Shown: positions 35,266 through 44,517 of the stretch, one piece after another
Position numbering within the stretch: position 1 is the first letter of the stretch
How the letters are laid out: every line of letters starts with the position of its first letter
Source: CAZWDO01 sp964632485 [NCBI: uncultured bacterium]
GTDB taxonomy: Bacteria > JAGOEH01
NCBI GenBank assembly: GCA_964632485.1
Contig: CAZWDO010000004.1
Span: 1 to 64,000 of the forward strand
Length of the DNA stretch: 64,000 nucleotides
Direction of reading: 5' to 3'
Position numbers and translations under genes: made by a program
Notes under the pieces: generated by a model
Databases searched by the model: none
Told to the model about the DNA's origin: nothing
Seen by the model: the letters and a program-made list of their open reading frames with translations, nothing else

Positions 35266-36138
35266 ATGACAAGTTTTGAATCTATTTTGAGTGATGCGAG
35301 GACGGATGTAACCAACAAACGTAATTTGGCAGCATTACAAAAAGTTTATCGGGTATTGCGCCATGAGCCCACCAATATCGAAGCGATTACCTTGCTCTAC
35401 CAATTGCTGCTTGAAGCCGGCGATCATCCCGGCGCTGAAAAAGCGATTCTAAAACTAATCGCCATGTCCCCCACCCTTGAAAATTTTGAATTGTATGGCC
35501 GCTTTCTAATGGCTGATGGAAAATACAGTTCAGCTTTAAATCATTTTAAAAAAAGTGAAGACGCCGGGAAAATTGATATTGAATTGATGCATGCGATTGG
35601 TTTTTGCTATTTAAAAACCAGTGATTATGAAAAAGCCCTCAATTACTATAGCCGTATTGAGCAGGAAGGGTACTACTTTGAAAATATGGGTTTAATCATG
35701 GGCGAACTTTATTTTGAAAAAAAAGAATATGAACGAGTCATCGAAATAGTCCACAAAGCAATTCAATTCGAAGGAGAAAAAAAGGATTATCTAATCTTGC
35801 TGGCTGATGCCAATTTAATGCTTGAACGTTGGACACAGGCGCTAAAATATTATAAATCGGCCCAGGCTTTTATTCCGGATGATTTCAAATTATGTCGATC
35901 GATTGGATGGACATATTGCAACTTGCGCAATTTTAAGGAAGGTATTAAACATCTCAAAAAAGCAATCAAGCTAAATCCGTACTATATTGAAGGCCATCTT
36001 TCACTGGCTCTTGCATACATTGAAATAGGGGATTTGGACAAAGGCCTGGAAGAATTTCAAAATGTGTTGAAATTTGATCCAGGCAACACGCTTGCCAAGG
36101 AATATGTCCGGAAAATCAGTAAAAATAGTAATTCTTAA
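35266..36138 (+). CDS. Tetratricopeptide repeat protein
   Basis: 290 residues from ATG 35266, preceded by AAGGAAAGGAAA. The whole protein is TPR helices, about seven to eight repeats (NFELYGRFLMADGKYSSALNHFKKSE, CYLKTSDYEKALNYYSRIE, GWTYCNLRNFKEGIKHLKKAIKLNPYYIEGHLSLALAYIEIGDLDKGLEEFQNVLK). There is no signal peptide, so a cytosolic scaffold is likely. It overlaps the SpoIID gene by 35 bp. Confidence 0.8.
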   Translation: MTSFESILSDARTDVTNKRNLAALQKVYRVLRHEPTNIEAITLLYQLLLEAGDHPGAEKAILKLIAMSPTLENFELYGRFLMADGKYSSALNHFKKSEDAGKIDIELMHAIGFCYLKTSDYEKALNYYSRIEQEGYYFENMGLIMGELYFEKKEYERVIEIVHKAIQFEGEKKDYLILLADANLMLERWTQALKYYKSAQAFIPDDFKLCRSIGWTYCNLRNFKEGIKHLKKAIKLNPYYIEGHLSLALAYIEIGDLDKGLEEFQNVLKFDPGNTLAKEYVRKISKNSNS

Positions 36139-37324
36139 TTTTTTTTGGGTTTTGTCAACCCTTGTCAATGCCGATTCGTGGGACAAAAACCAGTCAATTA
36201 TTCTTGAGCTGGAACAGAGCAAATCGATGGAATTTACGTTACAAGGCCCCCATAACGTGAGTGTCGCCTCCTATTTTTGGAAAAACTATGAAACCAGAAC
36301 CTATAGGGTTTTATTAACCGGAGATAATCAAATATCGATCCTGGATCAGCAAAACCAAAAGCAGTATTTATTTAAAGATGAAAAAGAAATTAAATTTATC
36401 TCCGCATCCGCTCAAAGCTATTTAAAAATCGGAAAACGGGTTTTCGGCGGATCCTTCATAGTTAAACTGCAAGACTCCTTGCTGACTCTTTCCATGCGAT
36501 TGAACCTGGAGCAATACCTGATGGGCACAATATGGGGAGAAATGGGTAAATGGATCAGTGAGCCGACCGCGGAAGCCATCAAAGCGCAAGCAGTTGTCGC
36601 CAGAACATATTATCTCTACCATTTAAAAAAGATGGGTGTGGATTATCATTTTCCAAGCGATGAGAGTTTTCAAGTGTTTCAGTTTTCCACAGATTATCCC
36701 ACCAATGTCTCTGAAGCTGTGAAAAAAACCGAAGGTGAAATTTTGACCTATATGAATCAACCAATTTTAGCGTTATACAGCAGTGATTGCGGGGGGATGC
36801 CCGCCCAGATATCTGAAGTCTGGGGTGAAAGCAGCAGCGGTTACTACCGCGCAATATGGGATGGACCGGGTTATCAAAATGAATTTTGCAAGTTGGACAC
36901 TAAACATTTTTGGCATATCAGTCTGTCATGCAAAGAGATCAGGCAATTGATGATTACCCGATGGAACCTGCAATCTGACGAAACCATAGTGGATCTGCTG
37001 ATTAATTCCAGATCCGCCAGCGGTCGGGTGAATTCACTTACGATTAAAACCCAACGGAAGGAGTACACTCTTAATAAAGAAGATATCCGTTTTTTTTTTG
37101 CAGGACGGAAATCGGAACGGGGACTTCCTTCACGCCTCTTCGGTATTTACCGGCAATATCATGAATTAAAACTGGAACGCATTGATTTCCTGGGGGTAGG
37201 AATGGGGCATGGGGTTGGAATGTGTCAAAAGGGCGCTTTACGGATGAGTAGCCTGGGATATTCCTATCGTGAAATTCTTGAGCATTACTATCCGTTAGCT
37301 CAAATTATCAAAATGAAACCGTAA
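36104..37324 (+). CDS. SpoIID/LytB domain protein
   Basis: 406 residues from ATG 36104, which follows AAGGA. A signal peptide (VKIVILNFFWVLSTLVNADS) and a beta-rich SPOR-less N-terminal part precede the SpoIID domain: LEQYLMGTIWGEMGKWISEPTAEAIKAQAVVARTYYLYH, YSSDCGGMPAQISEVWG and the closing GVGMGHGVGMCQKGALRMSSLGYSYREILEHYY. In Firmicutes SpoIID cuts glycans already stripped of stem peptides; in Gram-negatives its homologues are less studied. Partners in this operon are a TPR protein and a SPOR lipoprotein. Confidence 0.9.
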   Translation: MSGKSVKIVILNFFWVLSTLVNADSWDKNQSIILELEQSKSMEFTLQGPHNVSVASYFWKNYETRTYRVLLTGDNQISILDQQNQKQYLFKDEKEIKFISASAQSYLKIGKRVFGGSFIVKLQDSLLTLSMRLNLEQYLMGTIWGEMGKWISEPTAEAIKAQAVVARTYYLYHLKKMGVDYHFPSDESFQVFQFSTDYPTNVSEAVKKTEGEILTYMNQPILALYSSDCGGMPAQISEVWGESSSGYYRAIWDGPGYQNEFCKLDTKHFWHISLSCKEIRQLMITRWNLQSDETIVDLLINSRSASGRVNSLTIKTQRKEYTLNKEDIRFFFAGRKSERGLPSRLFGIYRQYHELKLERIDFLGVGMGHGVGMCQKGALRMSSLGYSYREILEHYYPLAQIIKMKP

Positions 37325-37336
37325 AAGGAGAGAGAC

Positions 37337-37804
37337 ATGAAGCGTAATTATTTACTGACGATCCTGGTCGCCACTCTGATAACCCTCTTGATGGTTATAG
37401 GATGTGGCCGGAAACAAACGAACGCAACAGCCGATCTGGAGCCGACCCTGGAAGAAACTCAGCCGGCCCCGGTATTGGATTTCAAACCAGTGCAGGAAGA
37501 TGTGCCGCCTCCCATGACAACACCGGAACCCGTCATAACAGAACCTGCCACACCCCCGCCACCCCAAATCATTGAGGGATTCCGCGTTCAGATATTCGCT
37601 TTAACAAGCCTTGGCGCCGCCCAGGAGGAAAAAGCTAAAGCCGAACGCAAATTTGTTTATCCAGTTTATATCGACTTTATCGAAAACCAGTACAAAGTTC
37701 GCGTGGGTGATTTCGTGTCGCGTTTTGATGCTGAAACTTTTCGGAATCTAGCAGCGGAATCCTACCAGGATGCATTCATTGTGCCCTGTACTATCAACAA
37801 TTGA
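37337..37804 (+). CDS. SPOR domain lipoprotein
   Basis: 155 residues. The lipobox cysteine is Cys23 (MVIGCGRK). A proline-rich linker (about 35-80) leads to a C-terminal SPOR domain (GFRVQIFALTSLGAAQEEKAKAERKF, YKVRVGDF, PCTINN). SPOR domains recognise denuded septal glycans, the very substrate that SpoIID family enzymes act on; the two neighbours may work on the same strands. AAAAGGAGAGAGAC precedes the ATG. Confidence 0.85.
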   Translation: MKRNYLLTILVATLITLLMVIGCGRKQTNATADLEPTLEETQPAPVLDFKPVQEDVPPPMTTPEPVITEPATPPPPQIIEGFRVQIFALTSLGAAQEEKAKAERKFVYPVYIDFIENQYKVRVGDFVSRFDAETFRNLAAESYQDAFIVPCTINN

Positions 37805-37810
37805 TCTCAG

Positions 37811-37939
37811 TTTGGCCTATCAATCCGGAATCGTGAGCGAGGGCTTGCGATTCCGGTGGCCGCTCACAATGGCGGATACTGTCTCCTTATCAGGCCAAAG
37901 TGAATACCTATGAATTGCCGGTATGCGCCCGGCAATTCA
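37811..37939 (+). ncRNA. Candidate structured RNA or leader element before the M14 peptidase gene
   Basis: A closing stem TTTGGCCT (37811-37818) / AGGCCAAA (37892-37899) encloses two competing folds. Fold A is a 9-bp hairpin CCGGAATCG (37825-37833) / CGATTCCGG (37848-37856). Fold B pairs GTGAGCG (37833-37839), in the loop side of that hairpin, with CGCTCAC (37861-37867), supported by ATCCG (37823-37827) / CGGAT (37873-37877). An 11-bp perfect hairpin follows (37911-37921 / 37929-37939, loop TATGCGC). There are no U tracts, so it is not a simple terminator. No known riboswitch motif recognised. It could also be a palindromic mobile repeat. Confidence 0.45.
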
Positions 37940-37995
37940 CCCAGCAGGAGATTTATCCAATCCGGGAGACTCCCGACATTCAAAAGGAATAATAT

Positions 37996-40356
37996 GTGAA
38001 ATCTATACTAGTATTGTGCGCCTGGTTATTTGCATTAGCAACCGTTCATTTCGGTGAAACCTGGCAGCAACTCCGTGTCAACGGAATTGATCCTCAAAAT
38101 TTGCTGAAGACACTCAAACTGTTGGAACTGGATGGTATTGATCTGCGCTTTGAGGGAAAAAATTGCGCCACCCTGGTGGTAAATGAGGAACAATGCGCCC
38201 GATTGATGCTAAGCGCTCTTCCTTACGAAATCGTCATTTCTGATTTAACCCGATACTATGCTGAACGCTGCCAAAATGGACTATTTAAAGCCAGCCCGGT
38301 AGATGATTCCCTGGGAATTGGACTCCCTTTTGGCAGTATGGGCGGCTATTACACAATGACCGAAATCGAAGCGATAATCGATTCATTCCATTTTAATTTT
38401 CCCCATATCGTTGGCGAAAAATACTCGATCGGTCAATCCATTGAGGGCCGCCCCATTTATGCGTTTAAGGTTTCTGATTTCCCCGATCAGGATGATGATA
38501 GCCTGAGAACGCTGATCACATCGCTTATACACGCCCGCGAAGCGCAAGGAATGATGTCCATGATCTACTTTATACGGTACCTGATCCAGTCTTATGAAAA
38601 TGATCCCCTCATTCGTTATTTAGTCAACAATCGGGAAATTCTCTTTATTCCAGTCGTCAATCCCGATGGATATCAACAAAACATCACAACCAATCCCTAT
38701 GGTGGCGGAATGTGGCGCAAAAATCGCCGAGCTGAAAACCTGCAGGTTTACGGCGTTGATTTAAATCGAAATTTCGCCTATTGCTGGGGCTATGACAATA
38801 ATGGTTCCAGCGGTAATCGCAACTGGGACACTTATCGCGGAGCTTCCCCCTTTTCTGAACCGGAAAGCCAGGCGATAAGAGAGCTTTGTATCCAATATCC
38901 TTTTCAAACCGCGTTAAATTATCATACCTATTCCAATCTGTTAATATTCCCCTGGAGCTATATCGATCAGCCCTCCCCTGACGATTCGATATATCAGGCA
39001 ATAGGTTCGCTCATGACGCGCGACAATCATTATCTGAGTGGCACTTCAGCTCAAACGGTCCAATACGTTGTTAACGGCGGAACAGATGATTGGATGTATG
39101 GTGAACAAACAGAAAAACCCAAAACATTCGCTTTCACCATGGAATTGGGCAACTCAAGAGACGGTTTTTGGCCGCAAGCGGAGCGAATATTACCCATTGC
39201 CCAACGTTGCCTGATTGCCAATATACAGTTGGTTAAGCTTACCGGCGCTTCACCACAAATTCTAAGCTATACAATCCAAAACCAGTATAACTGGTATGCT
39301 CCCGGAGATACACTTCATTTTTCATTGCATATCAAAAATTGTGGATTAAAATCGATGGATGAATCAGCCAGAATCATTCTGAAACAAGCAGCTTCCCCCG
39401 ACCAAACGATCGATATACCCATGCTTAACAGTCAGCAATCTGTGGAAATAACCGATATCCCTGTTATTTTACCCTTTTTGACAACGCCTGAGCTATGCGC
39501 ATTATCCTTTCATCTGAGTTACGAAAATGCAATTTTTGATTCACTGATTCTCGTGCGACCGGTGGGATTCCCCCAACCAATTCTATCCGAAAATTTCGAT
39601 CAACCCGGCTTGTGGAATTTTTCACAATGGGAACTCGATTCCACCCAGTATTATACAGCTCCCGGCTGCCTCAGTGATTCTCCCGGCAGAAATTACGCCC
39701 CTTCCCAGCTACGCTCCACCTACTCTCCCTATTTTGTCGTTCCCGATTCACTTGAGACCTGGCTAACGTTTAAAACAAAATGGGATATTGAAAAATATTA
39801 TGATCGGGGATTGATCGAAATCGAAGATTCGACCAGCCAGTTTGCATCATCTATAAGGTGTGGTTTTATGAGTCCCGGCTCCGGACAAAACAGTTTCCAG
39901 GATGAAAACCTCTTCGGTTATGACGGAACTCAAGATAATTGGCAGACCGAATGGGTTTCCCTGACCGATTTTAGAGGTAAAAAAATTCGCTTGAAGTTTT
40001 GCCTGGCCACCGATAACAGCTCCCAGGCCAATGGCTGGTCACTGGATGATATTTTGGTTCTCCACTATCCCCAACCATCGGAGATAGATATCAACGAATC
40101 GGAGAGCGACGGCATCCCTGTTCTATGCTATCCAAATCCGGCCCATTCACATTTAACTATCCAACGGAAGGCAAGGACGCGCGCGACACTGGAGTTTTTC
40201 GATCTGCTCGGACGACAGTTGACCCGCTTCGTAACTCTTGAACACTCCCTGGAAATTGATTTGAGCAAAATCTGTTCCGCTCCAGGGGTACTCTTTCTGA
40301 GGATTTCCACGGAAAATGGCAAACAAACAATCCACCGACTGGTATACTTACCGTAG
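37996..40356 (+). CDS. Secreted M14 zinc carboxypeptidase with C-terminal sorting-tail module
   Basis: 786 residues, from GTG 37996 (AAAGGAAT upstream). A signal peptide, then a propeptide of about 90 residues, then the M14 domain. Zinc ligands are His179 and Glu182 (IHAREAQG) and His310 (LNYHTYSN); the catalytic Glu383 lies in FTMELGNS. NPDGY and DLNRNF are family marks. Two beta-sandwich modules follow. The last about 85 residues (YPNPAHSHLTIQ, FFDLLGRQ, GVLFLRIS) match the Por secretion tail plan. Probably secreted by a type IX route, which is not encoded here. Confidence 0.9.
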   Translation: MKSILVLCAWLFALATVHFGETWQQLRVNGIDPQNLLKTLKLLELDGIDLRFEGKNCATLVVNEEQCARLMLSALPYEIVISDLTRYYAERCQNGLFKASPVDDSLGIGLPFGSMGGYYTMTEIEAIIDSFHFNFPHIVGEKYSIGQSIEGRPIYAFKVSDFPDQDDDSLRTLITSLIHAREAQGMMSMIYFIRYLIQSYENDPLIRYLVNNREILFIPVVNPDGYQQNITTNPYGGGMWRKNRRAENLQVYGVDLNRNFAYCWGYDNNGSSGNRNWDTYRGASPFSEPESQAIRELCIQYPFQTALNYHTYSNLLIFPWSYIDQPSPDDSIYQAIGSLMTRDNHYLSGTSAQTVQYVVNGGTDDWMYGEQTEKPKTFAFTMELGNSRDGFWPQAERILPIAQRCLIANIQLVKLTGASPQILSYTIQNQYNWYAPGDTLHFSLHIKNCGLKSMDESARIILKQAASPDQTIDIPMLNSQQSVEITDIPVILPFLTTPELCALSFHLSYENAIFDSLILVRPVGFPQPILSENFDQPGLWNFSQWELDSTQYYTAPGCLSDSPGRNYAPSQLRSTYSPYFVVPDSLETWLTFKTKWDIEKYYDRGLIEIEDSTSQFASSIRCGFMSPGSGQNSFQDENLFGYDGTQDNWQTEWVSLTDFRGKKIRLKFCLATDNSSQANGWSLDDILVLHYPQPSEIDINESESDGIPVLCYPNPAHSHLTIQRKARTRATLEFFDLLGRQLTRFVTLEHSLEIDLSKICSAPGVLFLRISTENGKQTIHRLVYLP

Positions 40357-40951
40357 CATCATCCTTGTGTTGATTGAAACGATCAGTATTTATTTATTTT
40401 CCTGCAATAATCCCTTTTCAATCCGGGAAGGGGAACCGCCCATTCACTCACAATTGATCTGGTCCCCTCCGACGGAACCGGGCATTGTAATTGAAAACCT
40501 GCAAAGCGCCCTGGCAAATAGCAACCTGTCTTACTATATTCGCTGCCTGGGAGGAGATTTCATTTTTTTAGCCGATGAAAATGAGCGTTCCACAATCAAT
40601 CCGGACGCTTGGAAATACCAGAATTGGAATTTTGATATCGAACAATCCGCCATGACTCGCCTTTTTAATTTTTTCCGCGATACTATCCGCGCCGATAATC
40701 CAGTGATTGATGTCAACTTCAGCCGCACCAGTCAAGCAGACGTGATTCTCCCCGGTGATAGCGCGCGGCTTTATCGCGATTATGAAATTAAAATTTATCA
40801 CAATTACCCGCAATACCCGTCGTATTGCCGGGGAACCTTATTGTGGACGATGAAAGCCGATCCCAGTGGGTTTTGGACAATCACCCACTGGTCGGATTTA
40901 AAGATTGATAGTCTCGATTGGGGCGCTTTTAAAGGAATTTTCAGGTTTTAG
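40316..40951 (+). CDS. Lipoprotein, function unknown
   Basis: 211 residues. A hydrophobic segment ends with LFSC (Cys30), followed by NNPFSIREGEPP, the short acidic opening common in FCB lipoproteins of unknown role. The rest is a beta-rich domain with an IDVNFSRTSQADVILPGDSARLYRDYEIKIYHN stretch recalling an NTF2- or lipocalin-like sandwich, though no family is certain. The start overlaps the peptidase gene by 41 bp. Confidence 0.55.
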   Translation: MANKQSTDWYTYRSIILVLIETISIYLFSCNNPFSIREGEPPIHSQLIWSPPTEPGIVIENLQSALANSNLSYYIRCLGGDFIFLADENERSTINPDAWKYQNWNFDIEQSAMTRLFNFFRDTIRADNPVIDVNFSRTSQADVILPGDSARLYRDYEIKIYHNYPQYPSYCRGTLLWTMKADPSGFWTITHWSDLKIDSLDWGAFKGIFRF

Positions 40952-42389
40952 CAAGTTTTTCCAACGTAGCAACTAATAATTTCCAGAATTTTTCCACTGT
41001 TACAACATTGACTTTCTCATCGGGTGAATGAGGATTGCCAATATCAGGCCCAATCGAGATCATTTCCATACCAGGAAATTTTACGCCAATGATTCCGGTT
41101 TCCAAACCCGCATGGATCGATTCCAATTTGGGGGTTTTTTGAAAAACCTGTTCATAGACCTTTACCATTGTGTGAACCAGGCTGGAGTTGGCATTGGGCT
41201 GCCAGCCAGGATACTTGCCGCTATGCTGGATGGAAGCGCCCGCTAATTCTCCTACCGACTGGATTTTCTCCGAAATGAGGCGAAGTCCGGTTTCCGATGA
41301 ACTGCGACTCATCTGATGGATCATCAGCATTTGATCAGAAATCTTGACAATCGCCAAATTCGTGGACGTTTCAACTTTATCAGTCAATGAGAGACTCATC
41401 CGTTTCACCCCATGTGGCAAAGCATAGAGCAGTTGAAGAATTTTTTTGGATTCGGCTTCACAGAGCGATTGACTGATCGATACTGAGGAAATTTCAAATT
41501 TCATATCCGGTTCAGCCGGCTGAAGATCCATTTTAATCGCATTAAAAGCAGGTTCCACCATTCTTTGGATCTCATCCAAACTCAATACCGAAGAACAATT
41601 AATTATAGCCTCGCGGCAAATCGCATTCCGTTTACTTCCGGCTTGGATATAACTAATACGTAAACTCGCTTCCTCAGAGATTTCATATAATAAATATGTC
41701 AAAATTTTTATAGCATTGGCCCGTCCCAGGTTAATGTCTAAACCGGAATGTCCGCCCTTCATCCCGCTTAGTTTAAGCTGGAATCCGTTAGTGGGCGAAG
41801 GTTCAAAATGCAGGGGCAGGGTCAAAACAGTATCCTGACCTCCGGCGCAACCAATCGTAAACATCCCTTCTTCCTCACTATCCAAATTGAGTAGAAAACG
41901 ACCCCGCAGGAACCCGGTCTGGATATAATTTGCCCCTGTCATACCGGTTTCTTCATCAATTGTGCACAGTACTTCCAAGGGGCCATGGAGGATCGCGGGA
42001 TCCAGCAAAATGGCCAGAGATGCAGCCAGTCCGATACCATTATCAGAACCCAGAGTCGTGTCTTGAGCTAATAGCCAGTCACCATCACGACGCAATTGAA
42101 TCGGATCATTATCAAAATCAAAGGAGACATCAGAATTTTTCTCGCATACCATATCCACATGCGATTGCAGTACAATAATCGGCGCGCTCTCACATCCGGG
42201 GCTGCCAGGTTTGCGCATTACAATATTGCCGACACTATCTTTGCGATACTCAATTCCATGCTTACTGGCAAATTCTTCCAAATAACAGATAATCTTTTCT
42301 TCTTTTTTTGAACAACGGGGAATTTGACGGATTTCATCGAATATCTCCCATAATCCTGCAGGATTTAAACCAGTTAATGAAGAATCCAT
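40941..42389 (-). CDS. pepD: Aminoacyl-histidine dipeptidase (M20 family)
   Basis: 482 residues, cytosolic. Dinuclear-metal ligands and catalytic residues are seen in LQSHVDMVCEKN, TLGSDNGIGLA, IDEETGMTGANY and DSEEEGMFTIGCAGG; GHSGLDINLGRANA and the C-terminal SIGPDIGNPHSPDEKVNV are typical. It hydrolyses Xaa-His dipeptides and other small peptides. Last gene of a minus-strand ctpA-EIIA-pepD unit; its 3' end overlaps the convergent lipoprotein gene by 11 bp. Confidence 0.93.
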   Translation of the reverse strand: MDSSLTGLNPAGLWEIFDEIRQIPRCSKKEEKIICYLEEFASKHGIEYRKDSVGNIVMRKPGSPGCESAPIIVLQSHVDMVCEKNSDVSFDFDNDPIQLRRDGDWLLAQDTTLGSDNGIGLAASLAILLDPAILHGPLEVLCTIDEETGMTGANYIQTGFLRGRFLLNLDSEEEGMFTIGCAGGQDTVLTLPLHFEPSPTNGFQLKLSGMKGGHSGLDINLGRANAIKILTYLLYEISEEASLRISYIQAGSKRNAICREAIINCSSVLSLDEIQRMVEPAFNAIKMDLQPAEPDMKFEISSVSISQSLCEAESKKILQLLYALPHGVKRMSLSLTDKVETSTNLAIVKISDQMLMIHQMSRSSSETGLRLISEKIQSVGELAGASIQHSGKYPGWQPNANSSLVHTMVKVYEQVFQKTPKLESIHAGLETGIIGVKFPGMEMISIGPDIGNPHSPDEKVNVVTVEKFWKLLVATLEKLAKT

Positions 42390-42435
42390 AACAGACTCCT
42401 TCTAAAAGGGTTGGAACAATGAAATTTATTTAACA

Positions 42436-42906
42436 TCAATAAGGTAATTTTAAAATTTTATTTTCAAGATGAAAAAGTGAATCCAACAGGCTGATTCGCG
42501 ATGTTTCCTCCCGTATGATCCGGTTTATCTCATCATCTTCAAGCAAGCGGATAATCCGTCCCTTCAAACGGGCGTATTTGGGCAAGTTGTCCCGCGGCGT
42601 CAATAAAAAAAACAACACATTAAATTCACGGGGATCCTTCTCACGCATACTCAAATTCATCCGATTACGCAAAACCATTAAATACGATTTGGTAAAAAAT
42701 GGATGATACAGATGAAGCATCATATTACCATGCCCTAAAGAAGTCGGGAAATTTGATACCTTTTTTTCATAAAGCTTTTTCAAATCCGCAATGACATCCT
42801 CCTGCAACATCAGGATGTTACTATGAATGACGTAATCCACCATTTCCTTTAGAGAATGGAGGTCCACATCAAAAATCAGACCGGGTTTAAGTATAAATTT
42901 TAACAT
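42436..42906 (-). CDS. PTS EIIA type-2 (PtsN-like) domain protein
   Basis: 156 residues. The fold plan of EIIA-Fru/Ntr is visible: NLMLQEDVIADLKKLYEKKVSNFP-like helices, then TSLGHGNMMLHLYHP where EIIA-Ntr has TGIGNGIAIPH. The phospho-accepting histidine would be His65. The later REFNVLFFLLTPRDNLPKYARLKGRIIRLL fits the EIIA core. PTS-Ntr modulates transport and stress responses rather than sugar uptake. Located between ctpA and pepD; no EI, HPr, rpoN or hpf beside it. Confidence 0.7.
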   Translation of the reverse strand: MLKFILKPGLIFDVDLHSLKEMVDYVIHSNILMLQEDVIADLKKLYEKKVSNFPTSLGHGNMMLHLYHPFFTKSYLMVLRNRMNLSMREKDPREFNVLFFLLTPRDNLPKYARLKGRIIRLLEDDEINRIIREETSRISLLDSLFHLENKILKLPY

Positions 42907-42912
42907 CGAACC

Positions 42913-44517
42913 TCAATGTCTCAGATTGTATGCCGTCACCAAACTGTCAGCTCGGGGGAAATAGCGCATAACATCCATCAAATCGGGATGTCCCATCAGA
43001 ATTGTTTGCCAGGCTTTTTCCGGTCCCCAGAAAAAAAGCGCCATCGCATATTTAATTTGGCGTTTCAGCAAATCGCTTTTATTAGACATGGTTTCCAAGG
43101 AGATAGCGGGCGCCTTGCTATGCGCCATCTGTATAAATTGACGAAAAACGGAATCGGAAACCTCATATTTATTTAAGAAAAATCCAAAATCATTTTTTAA
43201 TAGCAAATGGTTCCGCGCGTAAGTTGTTGCAAAATAAACAATTAAATTTTCCGGATATGATAACCGAGTCAGCAATTGAGATGTATCATGCCAATGAATG
43301 TTATAATCCGGGGCAATTCCCCCACCGCCCCACACCTTACGTTTCCCTTTGGTATAAAAATAAGACCGGGTCGTATCTGTTTGGAAACGATCTAAATCTT
43401 CCTGGTAATAGTTAATTGAACCTTTGCTGAAATCCCGTTGGATAAGCCTTCCGGCGGGAGTGTAATACTTTGCTATGGTTAAAAGGATAGCGCCACCGTT
43501 AGTTAGAGGGAAAGGCTGTTGGACCAGACCTTTGCCGAAACTACGAACACCAACGACCAAACCGCGGTCCCAGTCTTGAATCGCGCCGGCAACGATTTCC
43601 GATGCGCTGGCCGTTTGATGGCTAATCATGATGATCAGCGCCAGTTCCGTGAAATTGTCTTCTGAACCAGCCCGAAAGACTCGTTCCATCCCGGCATCAC
43701 GGCCCCGAGTATTAACAATTTCTTCTCCTTGATATAAAAAAAGCTCAGCCATCTGAATCGCTTCATCCAGCAACCCCCCGCCATTATAACGCAAATCCAG
43801 AATCAAGCGCCTCATCCCCTCTTTTTCAAACGACCTAAGATGTTTTTCCAGTTCATTAAAAGTAGTCTCCATAAAACTGGAAACCCGGATATAAGCCGTC
43901 AAACTATCCACCATAAACGCAGCCGGAATCGATTTCACTTTGATTAAATCGCGAACCAGGCTGATGGCCATTGTTCCTTCCACTCCCGGTCGTTCCAATT
44001 CCAGTTCAAGCGATGTCCCTCCCTCGCCCCGAAACTGATCTCGCAAATTTTTATAGGTTGAGTGGGCCACAGAGTTACCATTGACTTTTATAATCCTGTC
44101 TCCGGGAGAAATACCCGACAAAGCAGCCGGTGAACCCTCGCTGGTAGTGATAATCACAATAGCATCATCAATGACCTCATAGCTTATGCCAATTCCATAG
44201 AAAGCGCCCTCCGTTTCCTCATTAAAATCCACATTTTCCTCTGGATCAAGATAATAAGAATGAGGGTCCAGTGAACTCAACATCCCCTGGATGCCTTCCT
44301 GAATCAACGGTTCTTCATCCACCGGTTCAACATAATAGTTTTCGATCAATTGAATCGATTCGGTCCAAAGATTGATAGCTCCATAGGATTCACCCTCAAA
44401 TCCCCTATTTTTTTTTGGCCCGTGAATTGAAAATACCGGCGCCCACAAAATATACAAAAACATGAGGATATTCGTGATGATTAAAAAATAGAGCCAAAAT
44501 CGAATATGGCGACTCAT
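42913..44517 (-). CDS. Carboxy-terminal processing protease (S41, CtpA/Prc family)
   Basis: 534 residues. A membrane anchor or signal at 10-28, then an N-terminal helical part, a PDZ domain (ITTSEGSPAALSGISPGDRIIKVNG) and the S41 domain with the catalytic Ser in SHQTASASEIVAGAI and the Lys in VRSFGKGLVQ. A C-terminal extension of about 130 residues is present. Such proteases trim periplasmic or secreted proteins and peptidoglycan hydrolases. First gene of the minus-strand unit. A weak promoter (TTGACT then TATGTT, 17-nt spacer) lies near 44695-44724. Confidence 0.92.
   Translation of the reverse strand: MSRHIRFWLYFLIITNILMFLYILWAPVFSIHGPKKNRGFEGESYGAINLWTESIQLIENYYVEPVDEEPLIQEGIQGMLSSLDPHSYYLDPEENVDFNEETEGAFYGIGISYEVIDDAIVIITTSEGSPAALSGISPGDRIIKVNGNSVAHSTYKNLRDQFRGEGGTSLELELERPGVEGTMAISLVRDLIKVKSIPAAFMVDSLTAYIRVSSFMETTFNELEKHLRSFEKEGMRRLILDLRYNGGGLLDEAIQMAELFLYQGEEIVNTRGRDAGMERVFRAGSEDNFTELALIIMISHQTASASEIVAGAIQDWDRGLVVGVRSFGKGLVQQPFPLTNGGAILLTIAKYYTPAGRLIQRDFSKGSINYYQEDLDRFQTDTTRSYFYTKGKRKVWGGGGIAPDYNIHWHDTSQLLTRLSYPENLIVYFATTYARNHLLLKNDFGFFLNKYEVSDSVFRQFIQMAHSKAPAISLETMSNKSDLLKRQIKYAMALFFWGPEKAWQTILMGHPDLMDVMRYFPRADSLVTAYNLRH

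Noticed and set aside
37834-37866. A classical H-type pseudoknot as the certain fold of the intergenic RNA
   Set aside because: With zero and four nucleotides in the two crossing loops over a 9-bp stem the geometry is strained; alternative folds are equally likely.
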